Positions 54,602-64,000 of a stretch of 64,000 bases of DNA are shown one piece after another. The translations under genes and the position numbers were made by a program. The stretch comes from Actinospineispora eucalypti (lineage in GTDB: Bacteria; Actinomycetota; Actinomycetes; Mycobacteriales; Pseudonocardiaceae), in the NCBI GenBank assembly GCA_014208095.1, contig JACHMT010000002.1, forward strand, positions 310,001 to 374,000. Reading direction: 5' to 3'. Position 1 is the first letter of the stretch. Each line of letters opens with the position of its first letter. The notes below the pieces were generated by a model, which worked only from the letters and a program-made list of their open reading frames with translations, had not been told where the DNA came from and did no database searches.

Positions 54602-54617
54602 GTTCTGCTGACAGAAC
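54602..54617. promoter_or_regulatory. IclR-type operator between iclR and the catabolic operon
   Basis: GTTCTG-CTGA-CAGAAC is a perfect 6-bp inverted repeat with a 4-bp centre, between the divergent starts at 54587 and 54636. A further palindrome, AGAATTCT, is at 54591-54598. Both overlap the promoter of the transporter gene and are good candidates for the binding site. Confidence 0.6.
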
Positions 54618-54635
54618 AGAAGTAGCGTCCCGAAC

Positions 54636-55919
54636 ATGAGCGGAAACCGTGCCGGCATCACCGTCACGGTGCTGTGCTGGGTGCTCGTGGTCTTCGACGG
54701 CTACGACCTGATCGTCTACGGCACCGTCGTCCCGGCGCTGCTGCACGAGCCCGGCTGGGGGCTGAACCCGGCCAGCGCCGGACTGCTGGGCAGCCTGGCC
54801 TTCCTGGGCATGCTGATCGGCGCGCTGCTCGCCGGCTTCCTTTGCGACCGGCTGGGCCGGCGCGCCACCATCCTGGCCTGCACCGTGTGGTTCTCCCTGT
54901 TCACGGCGCTGTGCGCGGTGGCGGAGGGACCGGCCGCGTTCGGCGCGTTCCGCCTGCTCGCCGGTATCGGCCTGGGCGGGCTGGTGCCCTCGGCCAACGC
55001 GCTCGGCGCCGAGTTCGTGGCGCCCCGGCACCGGTCCGTGGTGGCCACGCTGATGATGTCCGGCGTGCCCATCGGCGGCTCGGCGGCCTCGCTGATCGGC
55101 ATCGCGGTGCTGCCCGGGCACGGCTGGCGGCCGATGTTCTGGGTGGCGCTGCTGGCCATCGTGCTGGTAGTGCCGGTGTGCCTGCGCTGGCTGCCCGAGT
55201 CGCCGGCCTGGTTGCGCACCCGGGGGCAGGTGGAACGGGCGGCGCGGATCGAGGCCCGGTTCGGCGTCGTCCCGGCGGACGGCCCGACGCCGTCGGCGCA
55301 CCCCTCCGCGCTGTTCCGGCCGCCGTTGCTGCGGCCGACGGTGCTGTTCGCGCTGGCCACGCTGGCCACCCTGTTCGCCTGGTACGGCCTCGGCACCTGG
55401 CTGCCCCAGTTGATGCGCACCGCCGGGTTCGACCTGGGGCCGGCACTGGCCTTCCTGCTCGCGCTGAACCTGGGCGCGGTGGTGGGCTCGCTGCTCAGCG
55501 CCTGGGGCGGGGTGCGCTTCGGGCCGGTGCCCACCGCGGCGGTGGCCTGCCTGGCCGCGGCCGCCGGCCTGCTGGTGCTGATCACCGGGCCGGGTACCGC
55601 GATCTCGTACCTCGCGCTGCTGCTCGCCGGGGTGGGCACGCACGGCACCCAGTGCCTGATCATCGCCGCCGTGGCCACCTATTACCCGGCCGCGCTGCGC
55701 GGCGGCGCCCTGGGCACCGCGCTCGGCATCGGCCGGATCGGCGCGGTGGCCGCGCCGCAGGTCGGCGGCCTCCTGCTGGCCGCGGGTCTCGGGGTCAACG
55801 CCAACTTTCTCGCCTTCGCCGCTGCCGCCGCGCTCGCCGGGGCCGTCCTGCTGTTCGCCCCGCGCGGGGTGGCAGCCGCTTCGCCGGGCGTCCGATCGGA
55901 AGGAGTCGCCACGCCATGA
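54636..55919 (+). CDS. aromatic acid:H+ symporter (MFS, AAHS family)
   Basis: A 427-residue MFS transporter of the AAHS group (BenK/PcaK/GenK/MhbT type). The first segment has DGYDLIVYGTVVP, the family's aspartate-containing signature, and the loop after segment 2 has GFLCDRLGRRATI. It takes up 3-hydroxybenzoate or gentisate with protons. The start ATG at 54636 begins the operon; its stop overlaps the gentisate dioxygenase start by 4 bp (ATGA). Confidence 0.9.
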   Translation: MSGNRAGITVTVLCWVLVVFDGYDLIVYGTVVPALLHEPGWGLNPASAGLLGSLAFLGMLIGALLAGFLCDRLGRRATILACTVWFSLFTALCAVAEGPAAFGAFRLLAGIGLGGLVPSANALGAEFVAPRHRSVVATLMMSGVPIGGSAASLIGIAVLPGHGWRPMFWVALLAIVLVVPVCLRWLPESPAWLRTRGQVERAARIEARFGVVPADGPTPSAHPSALFRPPLLRPTVLFALATLATLFAWYGLGTWLPQLMRTAGFDLGPALAFLLALNLGAVVGSLLSAWGGVRFGPVPTAAVACLAAAAGLLVLITGPGTAISYLALLLAGVGTHGTQCLIIAAVATYYPAALRGGALGTALGIGRIGAVAAPQVGGLLLAAGLGVNANFLAFAAAAALAGAVLLFAPRGVAAASPGVRSEGVATP

Positions 55920-57040
55920 CCTCCACCCTGTCCCCGGTCACCCTCAAGGCCGTCGACGCGCCGGGCCAGCCGACGCCGTCGCCCCAACTGGAGGAGCTGT
56001 ACCGGGGATTCGAGCGGGAGCTGCTGGTTCCGCTGTGGACCGAGATCGGTGACCTGATGCCGAGCAGCCCGCGCCCGGCCGCGGCGTCACACGTGTGGCG
56101 GTGGGCCAACCTGCTGGGGCTGGCCGAACGCTCGGCCGAGCTGGTCCCGGTCGGCCGGGGCGGCGAGCGGCGGGCGATCGCGCTGGCCAACCCGGGGCTC
56201 GGCGGCGCGCCGTACGCCACGCCGACCCTGTGGGCGGCCATCCAGTACCTCAACCCGCGCGAGGACGCGCCGGTGCACCGGCACACCCAGCACGCGTTCC
56301 GGTTCGTGGTGGAGGGGGAAGGGGTGTGGACCGAGGTCAACGGGGACCCGGTGGCCATGCGGCGGGGCGACTTCCTGCTCACCCCCGGCTGGCACTTCCA
56401 CGGTCACCACAACCAGAGCGACCGGCCGATGGCCTGGCTGGACGGGCTGGACATCCCGTTCGTGCACTACACCGGCTCGGCGTTCTTCGAGATGGGCCCG
56501 GACCGGGTGGCCGACCGGAGCACCCCCGCCCGGTCCCGCGCGGAGCGCCTGTGGGCGCACCCCGGGCTTCGCCCGGTGTCCCAGGCCGACCCCCGGCCCA
56601 GCTCGCCGATCGCCGCCTACCGGTGGGAGCACACCGACGCCGCGCTGCGCGAGCAGCTGGAGCTGGCCGACGAGGGTCACGCCGGCGTGGTGGAGCCCGG
56701 ACACGCCGCCGTCCGGTTCAGCAACCCGACCACCGGCGGCGACGTCATGCCGACCATCCGCGCCGAGATGCACCGGCTGCGCCCGGCCACCCGGACCGCC
56801 GCCCGCCGCGAGGTCGGCTCGGCGGTGTGGCAGGTCTTCGACGGCGCCGGCATGGTGCGCGTCGGCGAGAGGGAATGGGCGGTGACCAGGGGAGACCTGG
56901 TCGCGGTGCCGTCCTGGGCGACGCTCACCGTGGTCGCGTCCGACGCCGGCATGGATCTGTTCCGGTTCAGCGACACCCCCATCTTCGAATCCCTGCACGC
57001 CCACCGGGTGTGGGTCGAAACGGAAGGAAACCCCGAATGA
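55916..57040 (+). CDS. gentisate 1,2-dioxygenase
   Basis: A 374-residue bicupin iron dioxygenase that cleaves gentisate to maleylpyruvate. The N-terminal cupin holds the metal site in PVHRHTQHAFRFVVEGEG (HxH plus further His) and TPGWHFHGHHN; the second cupin is about residues 270-365. Length and order match gentisate dioxygenases. The ATG at 55916 overlaps the transporter stop and the gene's stop overlaps the next ATG, so the operon is coupled throughout. Confidence 0.92.
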   Translation: MTSTLSPVTLKAVDAPGQPTPSPQLEELYRGFERELLVPLWTEIGDLMPSSPRPAAASHVWRWANLLGLAERSAELVPVGRGGERRAIALANPGLGGAPYATPTLWAAIQYLNPREDAPVHRHTQHAFRFVVEGEGVWTEVNGDPVAMRRGDFLLTPGWHFHGHHNQSDRPMAWLDGLDIPFVHYTGSAFFEMGPDRVADRSTPARSRAERLWAHPGLRPVSQADPRPSSPIAAYRWEHTDAALREQLELADEGHAGVVEPGHAAVRFSNPTTGGDVMPTIRAEMHRLRPATRTAARREVGSAVWQVFDGAGMVRVGEREWAVTRGDLVAVPSWATLTVVASDAGMDLFRFSDTPIFESLHAHRVWVETEGNPE

Positions 57041-57882
57041 GGCTGACCACGGTCCGCACCCCGAGCGGCACCCGCGCGGCACGCCTGGACGGCGAGCAGG
57101 CGGTGGAGATCGACGCGCCGGACGTCGGCGCGCTGCTCTCCGACCCGCGCTGGCGGGAGCGCGCGGCGGCCGCTTCCGGGACCCGGCACACGTTCGACCA
57201 GCAAGACCTCGCCCCACTGGTTCCCCGCCCGGGGAAGATCTTCTGCGTCGGGCTGAACTACCGTACGCACATCCTGGAGATGGGCCGCGAGCTGCCCGAA
57301 CACCCCACGCTGTTCGGCAAGTTCGCCGAGGCGCTGGTCGGCCCGAACGACCCGATCGAGCTGCCGGCCGAGTCGTCGGCGGTGGACTGGGAGGCTGAGC
57401 TGGCCGTGGTCATCGGCGCCCCGGCGCGGCGGGTCGACGAGGCCGGGGCGGCGGCCGCCATCGCCGGGTTCGCCGTGCTCAACGACGTCACCATGCGGGA
57501 CTGGCAGTACCGCACCCTGCAGTGGCTGCAAGGCAAGACCTTCGAGGCGACCAGCCCGTTCGGCCCGGCACTGGTGACCCCGGACGAGCTGCCCGGCGGC
57601 CCCCGCCCGTCGCTGGCACTGCGCTGCGAGGTGGACGGCGAGACCGTCCAGTCGGCCAACACCGACGACCTGGTGTTCGACCCGGTGGAGCTGGTCGGCT
57701 ACATCAGCCGGATCGTCACGCTCAACCCCGGCGACGTGATCGCCACCGGCACCCCGGGGGGCGTCGGGCACGCCCGCAAGCCACCGCGCTACCTGGCCGA
57801 CGGGTCGGTGCTGGTCACCGAGATCGACGGGCTGGGCCGGCTGACCAACACCGCCCGGGCGGCGGCGCGAGTGCCGGCATGA
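57037..57882 (+). CDS. fumarylacetoacetate-hydrolase family protein (fumaryl-/maleylpyruvate hydrolase)
   Basis: A 281-residue FAH-fold hydrolase. Metal and catalytic motifs are GLNYRTHILEMG, DWEAELAVVIG (acidic ligands), LNDVTMRDWQ, QGKTFEATSPFGP and ATGTPGGVGHAR. In this pathway it hydrolyses fumarylpyruvate, or maleylpyruvate directly, to pyruvate and fumarate or maleate. The ATG at 57037 has GGAAGGAAA upstream and overlaps the dioxygenase stop. Which isomer it prefers is not visible, and no isomerase gene is adjacent. Confidence 0.88.
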   Translation: MRLTTVRTPSGTRAARLDGEQAVEIDAPDVGALLSDPRWRERAAAASGTRHTFDQQDLAPLVPRPGKIFCVGLNYRTHILEMGRELPEHPTLFGKFAEALVGPNDPIELPAESSAVDWEAELAVVIGAPARRVDEAGAAAAIAGFAVLNDVTMRDWQYRTLQWLQGKTFEATSPFGPALVTPDELPGGPRPSLALRCEVDGETVQSANTDDLVFDPVELVGYISRIVTLNPGDVIATGTPGGVGHARKPPRYLADGSVLVTEIDGLGRLTNTARAAARVPA

Positions 57883-59036
57883 CCGACATGATCGACGCGG
57901 TGGTGGTCGGCGGCGGCATCGGCGGGCTGAGCAGCGCGCTCGCCCTGCGCCGCGCCGGCCACACCGTGCGGGTCCTCGAGCAGCAACCGCGGTTCGGGGA
58001 AGTGGGCGCGGGGCTGCAGATGGCGCCGAACGCCACCCGGGTGCTGCGCTCCTGGGGGCTGTTGGACGAGGTGATGGCCCGCGGCGTGCTGCCCCGCCGG
58101 CTGGTGCTGCGCGACGCCGTGGACGGCAGCACCTTGACCCACCTGGACATGACCGACGCCGAGCGCCGGTACGGCGCCCCGTACGTGGTGCTGCACCGCT
58201 CCGACCTGCACTCCATCCTGCTGGAGGCCTGCCGGGAGGCCGGTGTCGAGCTGGTCACCGACGCGCTCGTGACCGACGTGAAGCGGGACGGCGGCAGTGC
58301 GACGGCGGTCGGCGAGGGGCGCAGCGACACCGGCCGGCTGGTGCTCGCCGCCGACGGACTGGGCTCCCGGCTGCGCGGCCTGCTCAGCCCGGACGAGCCG
58401 GTCAGCTCGGCCTACGTGGCCTACCGGGGGGCGCTGCCGATCGAACAGGTGGACACCAGCCAACTGGACCTGGCCGCGATGGTGGTCTACGTCGGCCCGG
58501 GCTGTCACCTGGTGCAGTACGCGCTGCGCGGGGGCGAGATGCTCAACCAGGTGGCGGTGTTCCGCTCGCCCAAGGCGCTGGCCGGCGAGGCCGAGTGGGG
58601 CACGCCGGACGAGCTGGACGCCGCGTTCTCACACACCTGCCGGCCGGTCCGCGACGCGCTGGGCAACCTGTGGCGGGACCGCTGGTGGCGGATGTACGAC
58701 CGCGAGCCCATCGACACCTGGGTGGACCGGCGGCTGGCCCTCACCGGGGACGCTGCCCATCCCATGCTGCAGTATCTGGCGCAGGGCGCCTGCCAGGCCA
58801 TCGAGGACGCCGACTGCCTGGCCACCCAGGCGGTGAAACACGCCGGCGACTGGGACGCCACCCTGCGCGAATACGCCGAGCTGCGCACCGGGCGCACCGC
58901 CGAGGTGCAGCGCAAGGCTCGGGCCTGGGGCGAGCTGTGGCACTGCGACGGCCTGTTCCGCTCCGTCCGAAACGCGCTGCTCACCGACCGCGACCCCGCC
59001 GACTACCGCCACGTCGACTGGCTCTACGGCGCCTGA
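57879..59036 (+). CDS. 3-hydroxybenzoate 6-monooxygenase (FAD)
   Basis: A 385-residue flavoprotein. The Rossmann motif is VVVGGGIGGLSSALALRR at the N-terminus, and the second FAD-binding segment RRLALTGDAAHPMLQYLAQG, with CQAIEDADCLA after it, is the form seen in 3-hydroxybenzoate 6-hydroxylases. It converts 3-hydroxybenzoate and NADH to gentisate, the substrate of the dioxygenase two genes upstream. The ATG at 57879 overlaps the previous stop (ATGA). Salicylate 5-hydroxylation is less likely for a single-component enzyme. Confidence 0.88.
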   Translation: MTDMIDAVVVGGGIGGLSSALALRRAGHTVRVLEQQPRFGEVGAGLQMAPNATRVLRSWGLLDEVMARGVLPRRLVLRDAVDGSTLTHLDMTDAERRYGAPYVVLHRSDLHSILLEACREAGVELVTDALVTDVKRDGGSATAVGEGRSDTGRLVLAADGLGSRLRGLLSPDEPVSSAYVAYRGALPIEQVDTSQLDLAAMVVYVGPGCHLVQYALRGGEMLNQVAVFRSPKALAGEAEWGTPDELDAAFSHTCRPVRDALGNLWRDRWWRMYDREPIDTWVDRRLALTGDAAHPMLQYLAQGACQAIEDADCLATQAVKHAGDWDATLREYAELRTGRTAEVQRKARAWGELWHCDGLFRSVRNALLTDRDPADYRHVDWLYGA

Positions 59037-59090
59037 CCCCCCGATGCCCGCCCCCCGCCCGCCGATCCTCGCGACGGGAGCGGATGGGCT

Positions 59091-59120
59091 TTGACCGCGG
59101 TGCTTCGGGTCCTGTGCGAT
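59091..59120 (+). promoter_or_regulatory. probable promoter of hutH
   Basis: TTGACC (59091-59096) and TGCGAT (59115-59120) are separated by 18 bp, and the hutH ATG lies 6 nt after the -10, so the transcript would be leaderless or nearly so. This also supports the ATG at 59127 over any upstream start. The -10 is a weak match. Confidence 0.45.
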
Positions 59121-59126
59121 GGCGGG

Positions 59127-60656
59127 ATGACCGTTCGCGTGCTTGTCGAGCCAGATCCGATCACTCCCGACCAGTTGGTCGCCGTCGCCCGCCATGGTGT
59201 GGGCGTCGGGCTGTCCGATGACGCGCTGCGCGCGATCGCGGCCAGCCGGAAGGTGATCGAGGACCTGGCCAGCGACCCCCGGGCGCACTACGGCATCTCC
59301 ACCGGGTTCGGCGCGCTGGCCACCAAGCACATCCCCCGGGAGAAGCGGGCCGCGCTGCAGCGCAGCCTGATCCGGTCCCACGCGGCGGGTTCCGGTGCCG
59401 AGGTGGAGACCGAGGTCGTACGGGCGATGATGCTGCTCCGGCTGTCCACCATGGCCACCGGGCGGACCGGGGTGCGGCCGGCCACGGCAGCCGCGTATGC
59501 CGCGCTCCTGGACGCCGGCCTGACGCCGGTGGTCCACGAGTACGGCTCGCTGGGCTGCTCGGGAGACCTGGCCCCGTTGGCGCACGTCGCGCTCGTGGTT
59601 ACCGGGGAGGGCGAGGTACGGGACCGGGAGGGACGGCTGCGCCCGGCCGCCGAGGCGCTGCCGGCGCACGGCATCGCGCCGCTGGAGCTGGCCGAGAAGG
59701 AAGGCCTGGCGCTGATCAACGGCACGGACGGCATGCTCGGCATGCTGGTGCTCGCGCTCGCCGACCTGGACCGGTTGCTGCGCACGGCCGACGTGGCCGC
59801 CGCGATGAGCGTGGAGGCGCTGCTGGGCACCGACGCGGTGTTCGCCGAGGACCTGCAGGCGCTGCGCCCCCACCCCGGCCAGGCCGCCTCGGCGGCCAAC
59901 CTGCGGCTGCTGCTCGCGGACAGCGGGGTGATGGCCAGCCACCGCGAACCGAACCGGTGCACCCGCGTTCAGGACGCGTACTCGCTGCGCTGCTCGCCGC
60001 AGGTGCACGGCGCGGCGCGGGACACCGTGGCGCACGCGAAGGCGGTGGCCGCGCGGGAGCTGGCCAGCGCGATCGACAACCCGGTGGTCACCCCGGACGG
60101 CCGGGTGGTCTCCAACGGCAACTTCCACGGCGCGCCGGTCGGCTACGTGCTGGACTTCCTGGCCATCGCGGTGGCCGACGTGGCCGGCATCAGCGAGCGG
60201 CGGCTGGACCGGCTCTGCGACCCGGCGCGCAACCACGGCCTGCCCCCGTTCCTGGCCGACGACCCCGGGGTGGACTCCGGGCAGATGATCGCCCAGTACA
60301 CGGCGGCCGGCGTGGTCAGTGAGCTGAAACGGCTGGCCGTGCCGGCCAGCGTGGACTGCATCCCGTCCTCGGCCATGCAGGAGGATCATGTGTCCATGGG
60401 CTGGCATGCGGCACGGAAGCTGCGGCGGGCGCTGGACGGGCTGACCCGGGTGCTCGCCGTCGAGGTGCTGACCGCGGCTCGGGCACTGGACCTGCGCGCC
60501 CCGCTGGCCGCCGCACCGGCCACCGGGTCGGTGCGCGACGCGGTGCGGGCGGCCGGGGTCGCCGGGCCCGGCCCCGACCGGTACCTCGCGCCGGAAATCG
60601 AGGCGGTGGTCGGGCTGATCAGGGACGGGTCGCTGCTGCCCGCCGGGCTCGGGTAG
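59127..60656 (+). CDS. hutH: histidine ammonia-lyase
   Basis: A 509-residue MIO-dependent lyase that converts L-histidine to urocanate and ammonia, the first step of histidine degradation. The cofactor-forming triad is Cys144-Ser145-Gly146 (GSLGCSGDLAPLA), the Cys variant of the usual Ala-Ser-Gly and allowed by the family pattern. Conserved parts include YGISTGFGALATKHI at residue about 50, NGTDGMLGMLVLALAD, and QDAYSLRCSPQVHGA. The ATG at 59127 follows a promoter-like sequence. hutU lies downstream of an IclR gene, which makes histidine rather than phenylalanine or tyrosine the likely substrate. Confidence 0.92.
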   Translation: MTVRVLVEPDPITPDQLVAVARHGVGVGLSDDALRAIAASRKVIEDLASDPRAHYGISTGFGALATKHIPREKRAALQRSLIRSHAAGSGAEVETEVVRAMMLLRLSTMATGRTGVRPATAAAYAALLDAGLTPVVHEYGSLGCSGDLAPLAHVALVVTGEGEVRDREGRLRPAAEALPAHGIAPLELAEKEGLALINGTDGMLGMLVLALADLDRLLRTADVAAAMSVEALLGTDAVFAEDLQALRPHPGQAASAANLRLLLADSGVMASHREPNRCTRVQDAYSLRCSPQVHGAARDTVAHAKAVAARELASAIDNPVVTPDGRVVSNGNFHGAPVGYVLDFLAIAVADVAGISERRLDRLCDPARNHGLPPFLADDPGVDSGQMIAQYTAAGVVSELKRLAVPASVDCIPSSAMQEDHVSMGWHAARKLRRALDGLTRVLAVEVLTAARALDLRAPLAAAPATGSVRDAVRAAGVAGPGPDRYLAPEIEAVVGLIRDGSLLPAGLG

Positions 60657-60689
60657 CCGGCGATGCGGCCGGGGGAGCGAGTTCCGGGT

Positions 60690-60766
60690 GCGGCGCGGTC
60701 GGCCGGACGGTCGGGTGCGGTGCGGACGGACGGACGGGTGCGGCGCGGCCGGACGGGCGGACGGCG
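60690..60766. repeat. GC-rich low-complexity stretch
   Basis: A run of short direct repeats of CGGACGG- and GTGCGGCGCGG-like units fills the gap between hutH and the IclR gene. No promoter or hairpin of note was seen. It may be unstable by slippage. Confidence 0.6.
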
Positions 60767-61546
60767 GTGACCCGGCCCGGCGACCGGGTTCCCGCGGCGG
60801 CCCGGGCGCTGGCCGCGCTGCGCGTCCTGGCGGCGCAGCCCGGGCCGGTGCCGGCGGCGGTGATCGCCCGCGAGCTGAACCTCCCCCGGTCGAGCACGTA
60901 CCAACTGCTGGCCGCGATGGCCGAGCAGGGTTTCGTCACCCATCTCGCCGAGGAGCGCCGGTGGGCGCTGGACGTCGGGGCCTTCGAGATCGGCACCGCG
61001 TACCTGCGCCACCGGCCGCTCGAGCGGCTGGCCCGGCCACTGTTGCGGCGGGTGGTGGACGCGGTCGGCGAGGCCGCCCACCTGGGCGTCCTGCACGGCG
61101 CGGACATCATGTACCTGGTCAAGGAGCAGCCGGGAAACCAGGTCGCGCTGATCACCGACGTCGGCGTGCGGCTGCCCGGGGCACTCACCGCCTCCGGCCG
61201 CGCGATCCTGGCCTACCTGCCGAAGGCGCAGGTCCGCGCGCTGTTCCCGGCGCCCGACGCGTTCGTCGACCGCACCGGCCGGGGCCCGCGCACGCTGGCC
61301 GCGCTGCGCCGCGAGCTGTCCGAGGACCGCCGTCGGGGGTGGTCGGTGGAGGACGAGTACGTGCTGCCCGGGTTCGCCTCCCTGGCGGCCGCCGCGTTCG
61401 ACCACGGCGGCCGCCCGGTGGCCTCGATCAGCGTCACCTTCCGCCGCGAACAGCACCCGGGCGACACGTGGCCCGACCTGGCCGCCCCAATCACCCAGGC
61501 CGCCGCCGCCCTCACCGCCCGCCTCCGCGGCCACCCCCCAACCTGA
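60767..61546 (+). CDS. IclR family transcriptional regulator (hut cluster)
   Basis: A 259-residue IclR-type regulator. The winged helix-turn-helix is residues about 10-60 ([28 protein letters not shown]), followed by an effector domain with [20 protein letters not shown] and [15 protein letters not shown]. The start is GTG at 60767. It sits between hutH and hutU in the same direction, so it probably controls histidine use (inference); it could be read from the hutH promoter. Confidence 0.87.
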   Translation: MTRPGDRVPAAARALAALRVLAAQPGPVPAAVIARELNLPRSSTYQLLAAMAEQGFVTHLAEERRWALDVGAFEIGTAYLRHRPLERLARPLLRRVVDAVGEAAHLGVLHGADIMYLVKEQPGNQVALITDVGVRLPGALTASGRAILAYLPKAQVRALFPAPDAFVDRTGRGPRTLAALRRELSEDRRRGWSVEDEYVLPGFASLAAAAFDHGGRPVASISVTFRREQHPGDTWPDLAAPITQAAAALTARLRGHPPT

Positions 61547-61554
61547 CACCCTCC

Positions 61555-61642
61555 GCGAGTCGGGAATCTGGGTACGGCGAGTCGGGAATTTGGGCACGGC
61601 GAGTCGGGAATCTGGGTACGGCGAGTCGAGGATCTGGGTACC
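61555..61642. repeat. four tandem 22-bp repeats
   Basis: Four 22-bp units (61555-61576, 61577-61598, 61599-61620, 61621-61642), each starting GCGAGTCG and containing TCTGGGTAC or a close variant; units one and three are identical. A fifth partial GCGAGTCGGG occurs at 61655-61664. They lie between the IclR and hutU genes. They could be binding sites for a regulator, a transcript-processing element or neutral repeats. Confidence 0.88.
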
Positions 61643-61671
61643 GGATAGCGGAACGCGAGTCGGGTCGTGGC

Positions 61672-61697
61672 GAAGTGTCTGGGATCTCAGACACTTC
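61672..61697. promoter_or_regulatory. 10-bp inverted repeat before hutU
   Basis: GAAGTGTCTG-GGATCT-CAGACACTTC is a perfect 10-bp dyad with a 6-bp centre, about 50 bp before the hutU start. It could be a regulator site or a terminator for the IclR gene, though there is no T tract. Confidence 0.55.
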
Positions 61698-61748
61698 CGC
61701 TGGTTGGAGCGCTGGTTACGGGCCGCCGAGCGGGGTGTGATGCAGGGC

Positions 61749-63400
<1,652 letters not shown>

Positions 63401-63404
<4 letters not shown>

Positions 63405-64000
63405 CCGTGACGAGTCAGGCCGGGGTCGAGCGGCGGTCCATCGACGTCATTCCGGACGCCGAGCGGCACGGCCGGGCGTCCAGCCAGTTCACCCTGTGGT
63501 TCGGGGCCAACATGCAGATCACCGCGATCGTGGACGGCGCGCTCGCGGTGGTGTTCGGCGCCGATGCGCTCTGGGCGATCATCGGGTTGCTGATCGGTAA
63601 CCTGGCCGGCGGCGTGGTGATGGCCCTGCACTCCGCGCAGGGACCCCGCCTTGGCCTGCCGCAGATGATCTCCAGCCGGGCCCAGTTCGGCGTGTACGGT
63701 GCCGCGTTGCCGCTGGTCCTGGTGGTGCTGCTGTACCTGGGCTTCGCCTCGACCGGTGCGGTGCTGGCCGGCCAGGCGGTGGGCGAGGTGCTCGGGGTCC
63801 CCCGGACCGCGGGGATCGTGGTGTTCGGAGCCCTCACCGCGGTGGTGGCCACCCTGGGCTACCGCTACATCCACCTGCTCGGCCGGGTGGCCACGGTGGT
63901 CGGCATTCTCGGCTTCGGCTACCTGGCGGTGCGGCTGTTCACCCAGTACGACGTGGGCGCGCTGATCGGGGTGAAACCGTTCGACGCGGTGACCTTCCTG
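63401..64000 (+). CDS. NCS1-family permease, cut by the window end
   Basis: The first 200 residues of a membrane transporter of the nucleobase:cation symporter-1 family (purine-cytosine permease type): a cytoplasmic start with [24 protein letters not shown], then [22 protein letters not shown], which is the family's signature, and about five membrane segments so far. The ATG at 63401 overlaps the hutU stop. Its place suggests uptake of histidine, urocanate or another imidazole compound (inference). The frame stays open to the edge of the window. Confidence 0.85.

Noticed and set aside
61555..61642. CRISPR array
   Set aside because: The 22-bp units are directly adjacent without unique spacers, and no cas gene is nearby.
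61590..61748. Longer N-terminus for HutU
   Set aside because: It would translate the 22-bp tandem repeats and the dyad; urocanases of normal length begin near 61749.

Overview
The window is very GC-rich DNA with strong third-position GC bias, many GTG starts, GTGA/ATGA stop-start overlaps and several probable leaderless genes. It also carries mycothiol-linked enzyme families (maleylpyruvate isomerase-like and DinB/DUF664 proteins), a DUF222/HNH (13E12-type) protein, YrbE/MlaE permeases and an ATC-started infC whose N-terminus resembles the mycobacterial one. Together these point to a mycothiol-producing actinobacterium, most likely of the Pseudonocardiales (inference). No tRNA, rRNA, CRISPR array, transposase or integrase was seen. 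The first 12 kb is core genome; most of the rest is accessory metabolism.

Layout. 0.1-3 kb: uvrA. 3-5.3 kb: a tetR / DsbA-like / mycothiol-dependent isomerase-like operon behind a clean palindromic operator. 5.3-11.4 kb: infC-rpmI-rplT-TrmH methyltransferase-pheS-pheT, with infC on an ATC start behind a leader of about 300 nt. 11.4-16.4 kb (minus strand): DUF427 protein, ketoacyl-ACP synthase III, a small hypothetical, and a coupled DUF2804 / proline iminopeptidase / APH(6)-type kinase set. 16.5-20.3 kb: an SDR divergent from an XRE regulator, and a metallo-beta-lactamase-fold lipoprotein divergent from a LysR regulator. 20.5-28.9 kb: a tightly coupled seven-gene operon with a CUT1 sugar ABC importer lacking its ATPase, an unrecognised 923-residue protein, a GH105-type unsaturated-uronyl hydrolase and two amidohydrolase-fold proteins, one without the usual metal ligands. 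28.9-30.8 kb: tetR-MFS pair. 31-37.4 kb: DUF222/HNH protein, DUF1697 protein, LysE exporter with a CobW GTPase, a 2-oxoglutarate-type dioxygenase, a PH-domain protein, a 55-bp tandem repeat and a small DNA-binding protein. 37.4-39.8 kb: a terpene synthase-P450 pair. 39.9-42.4 kb: LysR and an AnsP-like permease. 43-46.2 kb: a YrbE/MlaE permease pair without mce genes, then a PucR regulator. 46.4-51.8 kb: amidase, DinB-like protein, succinate-semialdehyde dehydrogenase, a frameshifted D-aminoacylase-type gene and a VOC protein. 51.7-53.9 kb: LysR and MFS. 53.9-59 kb: a 3-hydroxybenzoate/gentisate catabolic operon with a divergent IclR regulator. 59.1-64 kb: histidine utilisation (hutH, IclR, hutU) running into an NCS1 permease cut by the window end.

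How the genes work together. The 3-hydroxybenzoate set supplies uptake, 6-hydroxylation to gentisate, ring cleavage to maleylpyruvate and FAH-type hydrolysis, but no maleylpyruvate isomerase is adjacent. The hut set takes histidine to urocanate and then imidazolone propionate. The 20.5-28.9 kb operon looks like an uncharacterised oligosaccharide-utilisation system and is the best candidate here for new biology. A second notable point is a short dispersed repeat: it forms a three-unit array at 36.8 kb and a related copy encodes the N-terminal tail of the MFS protein at 29.45 kb.
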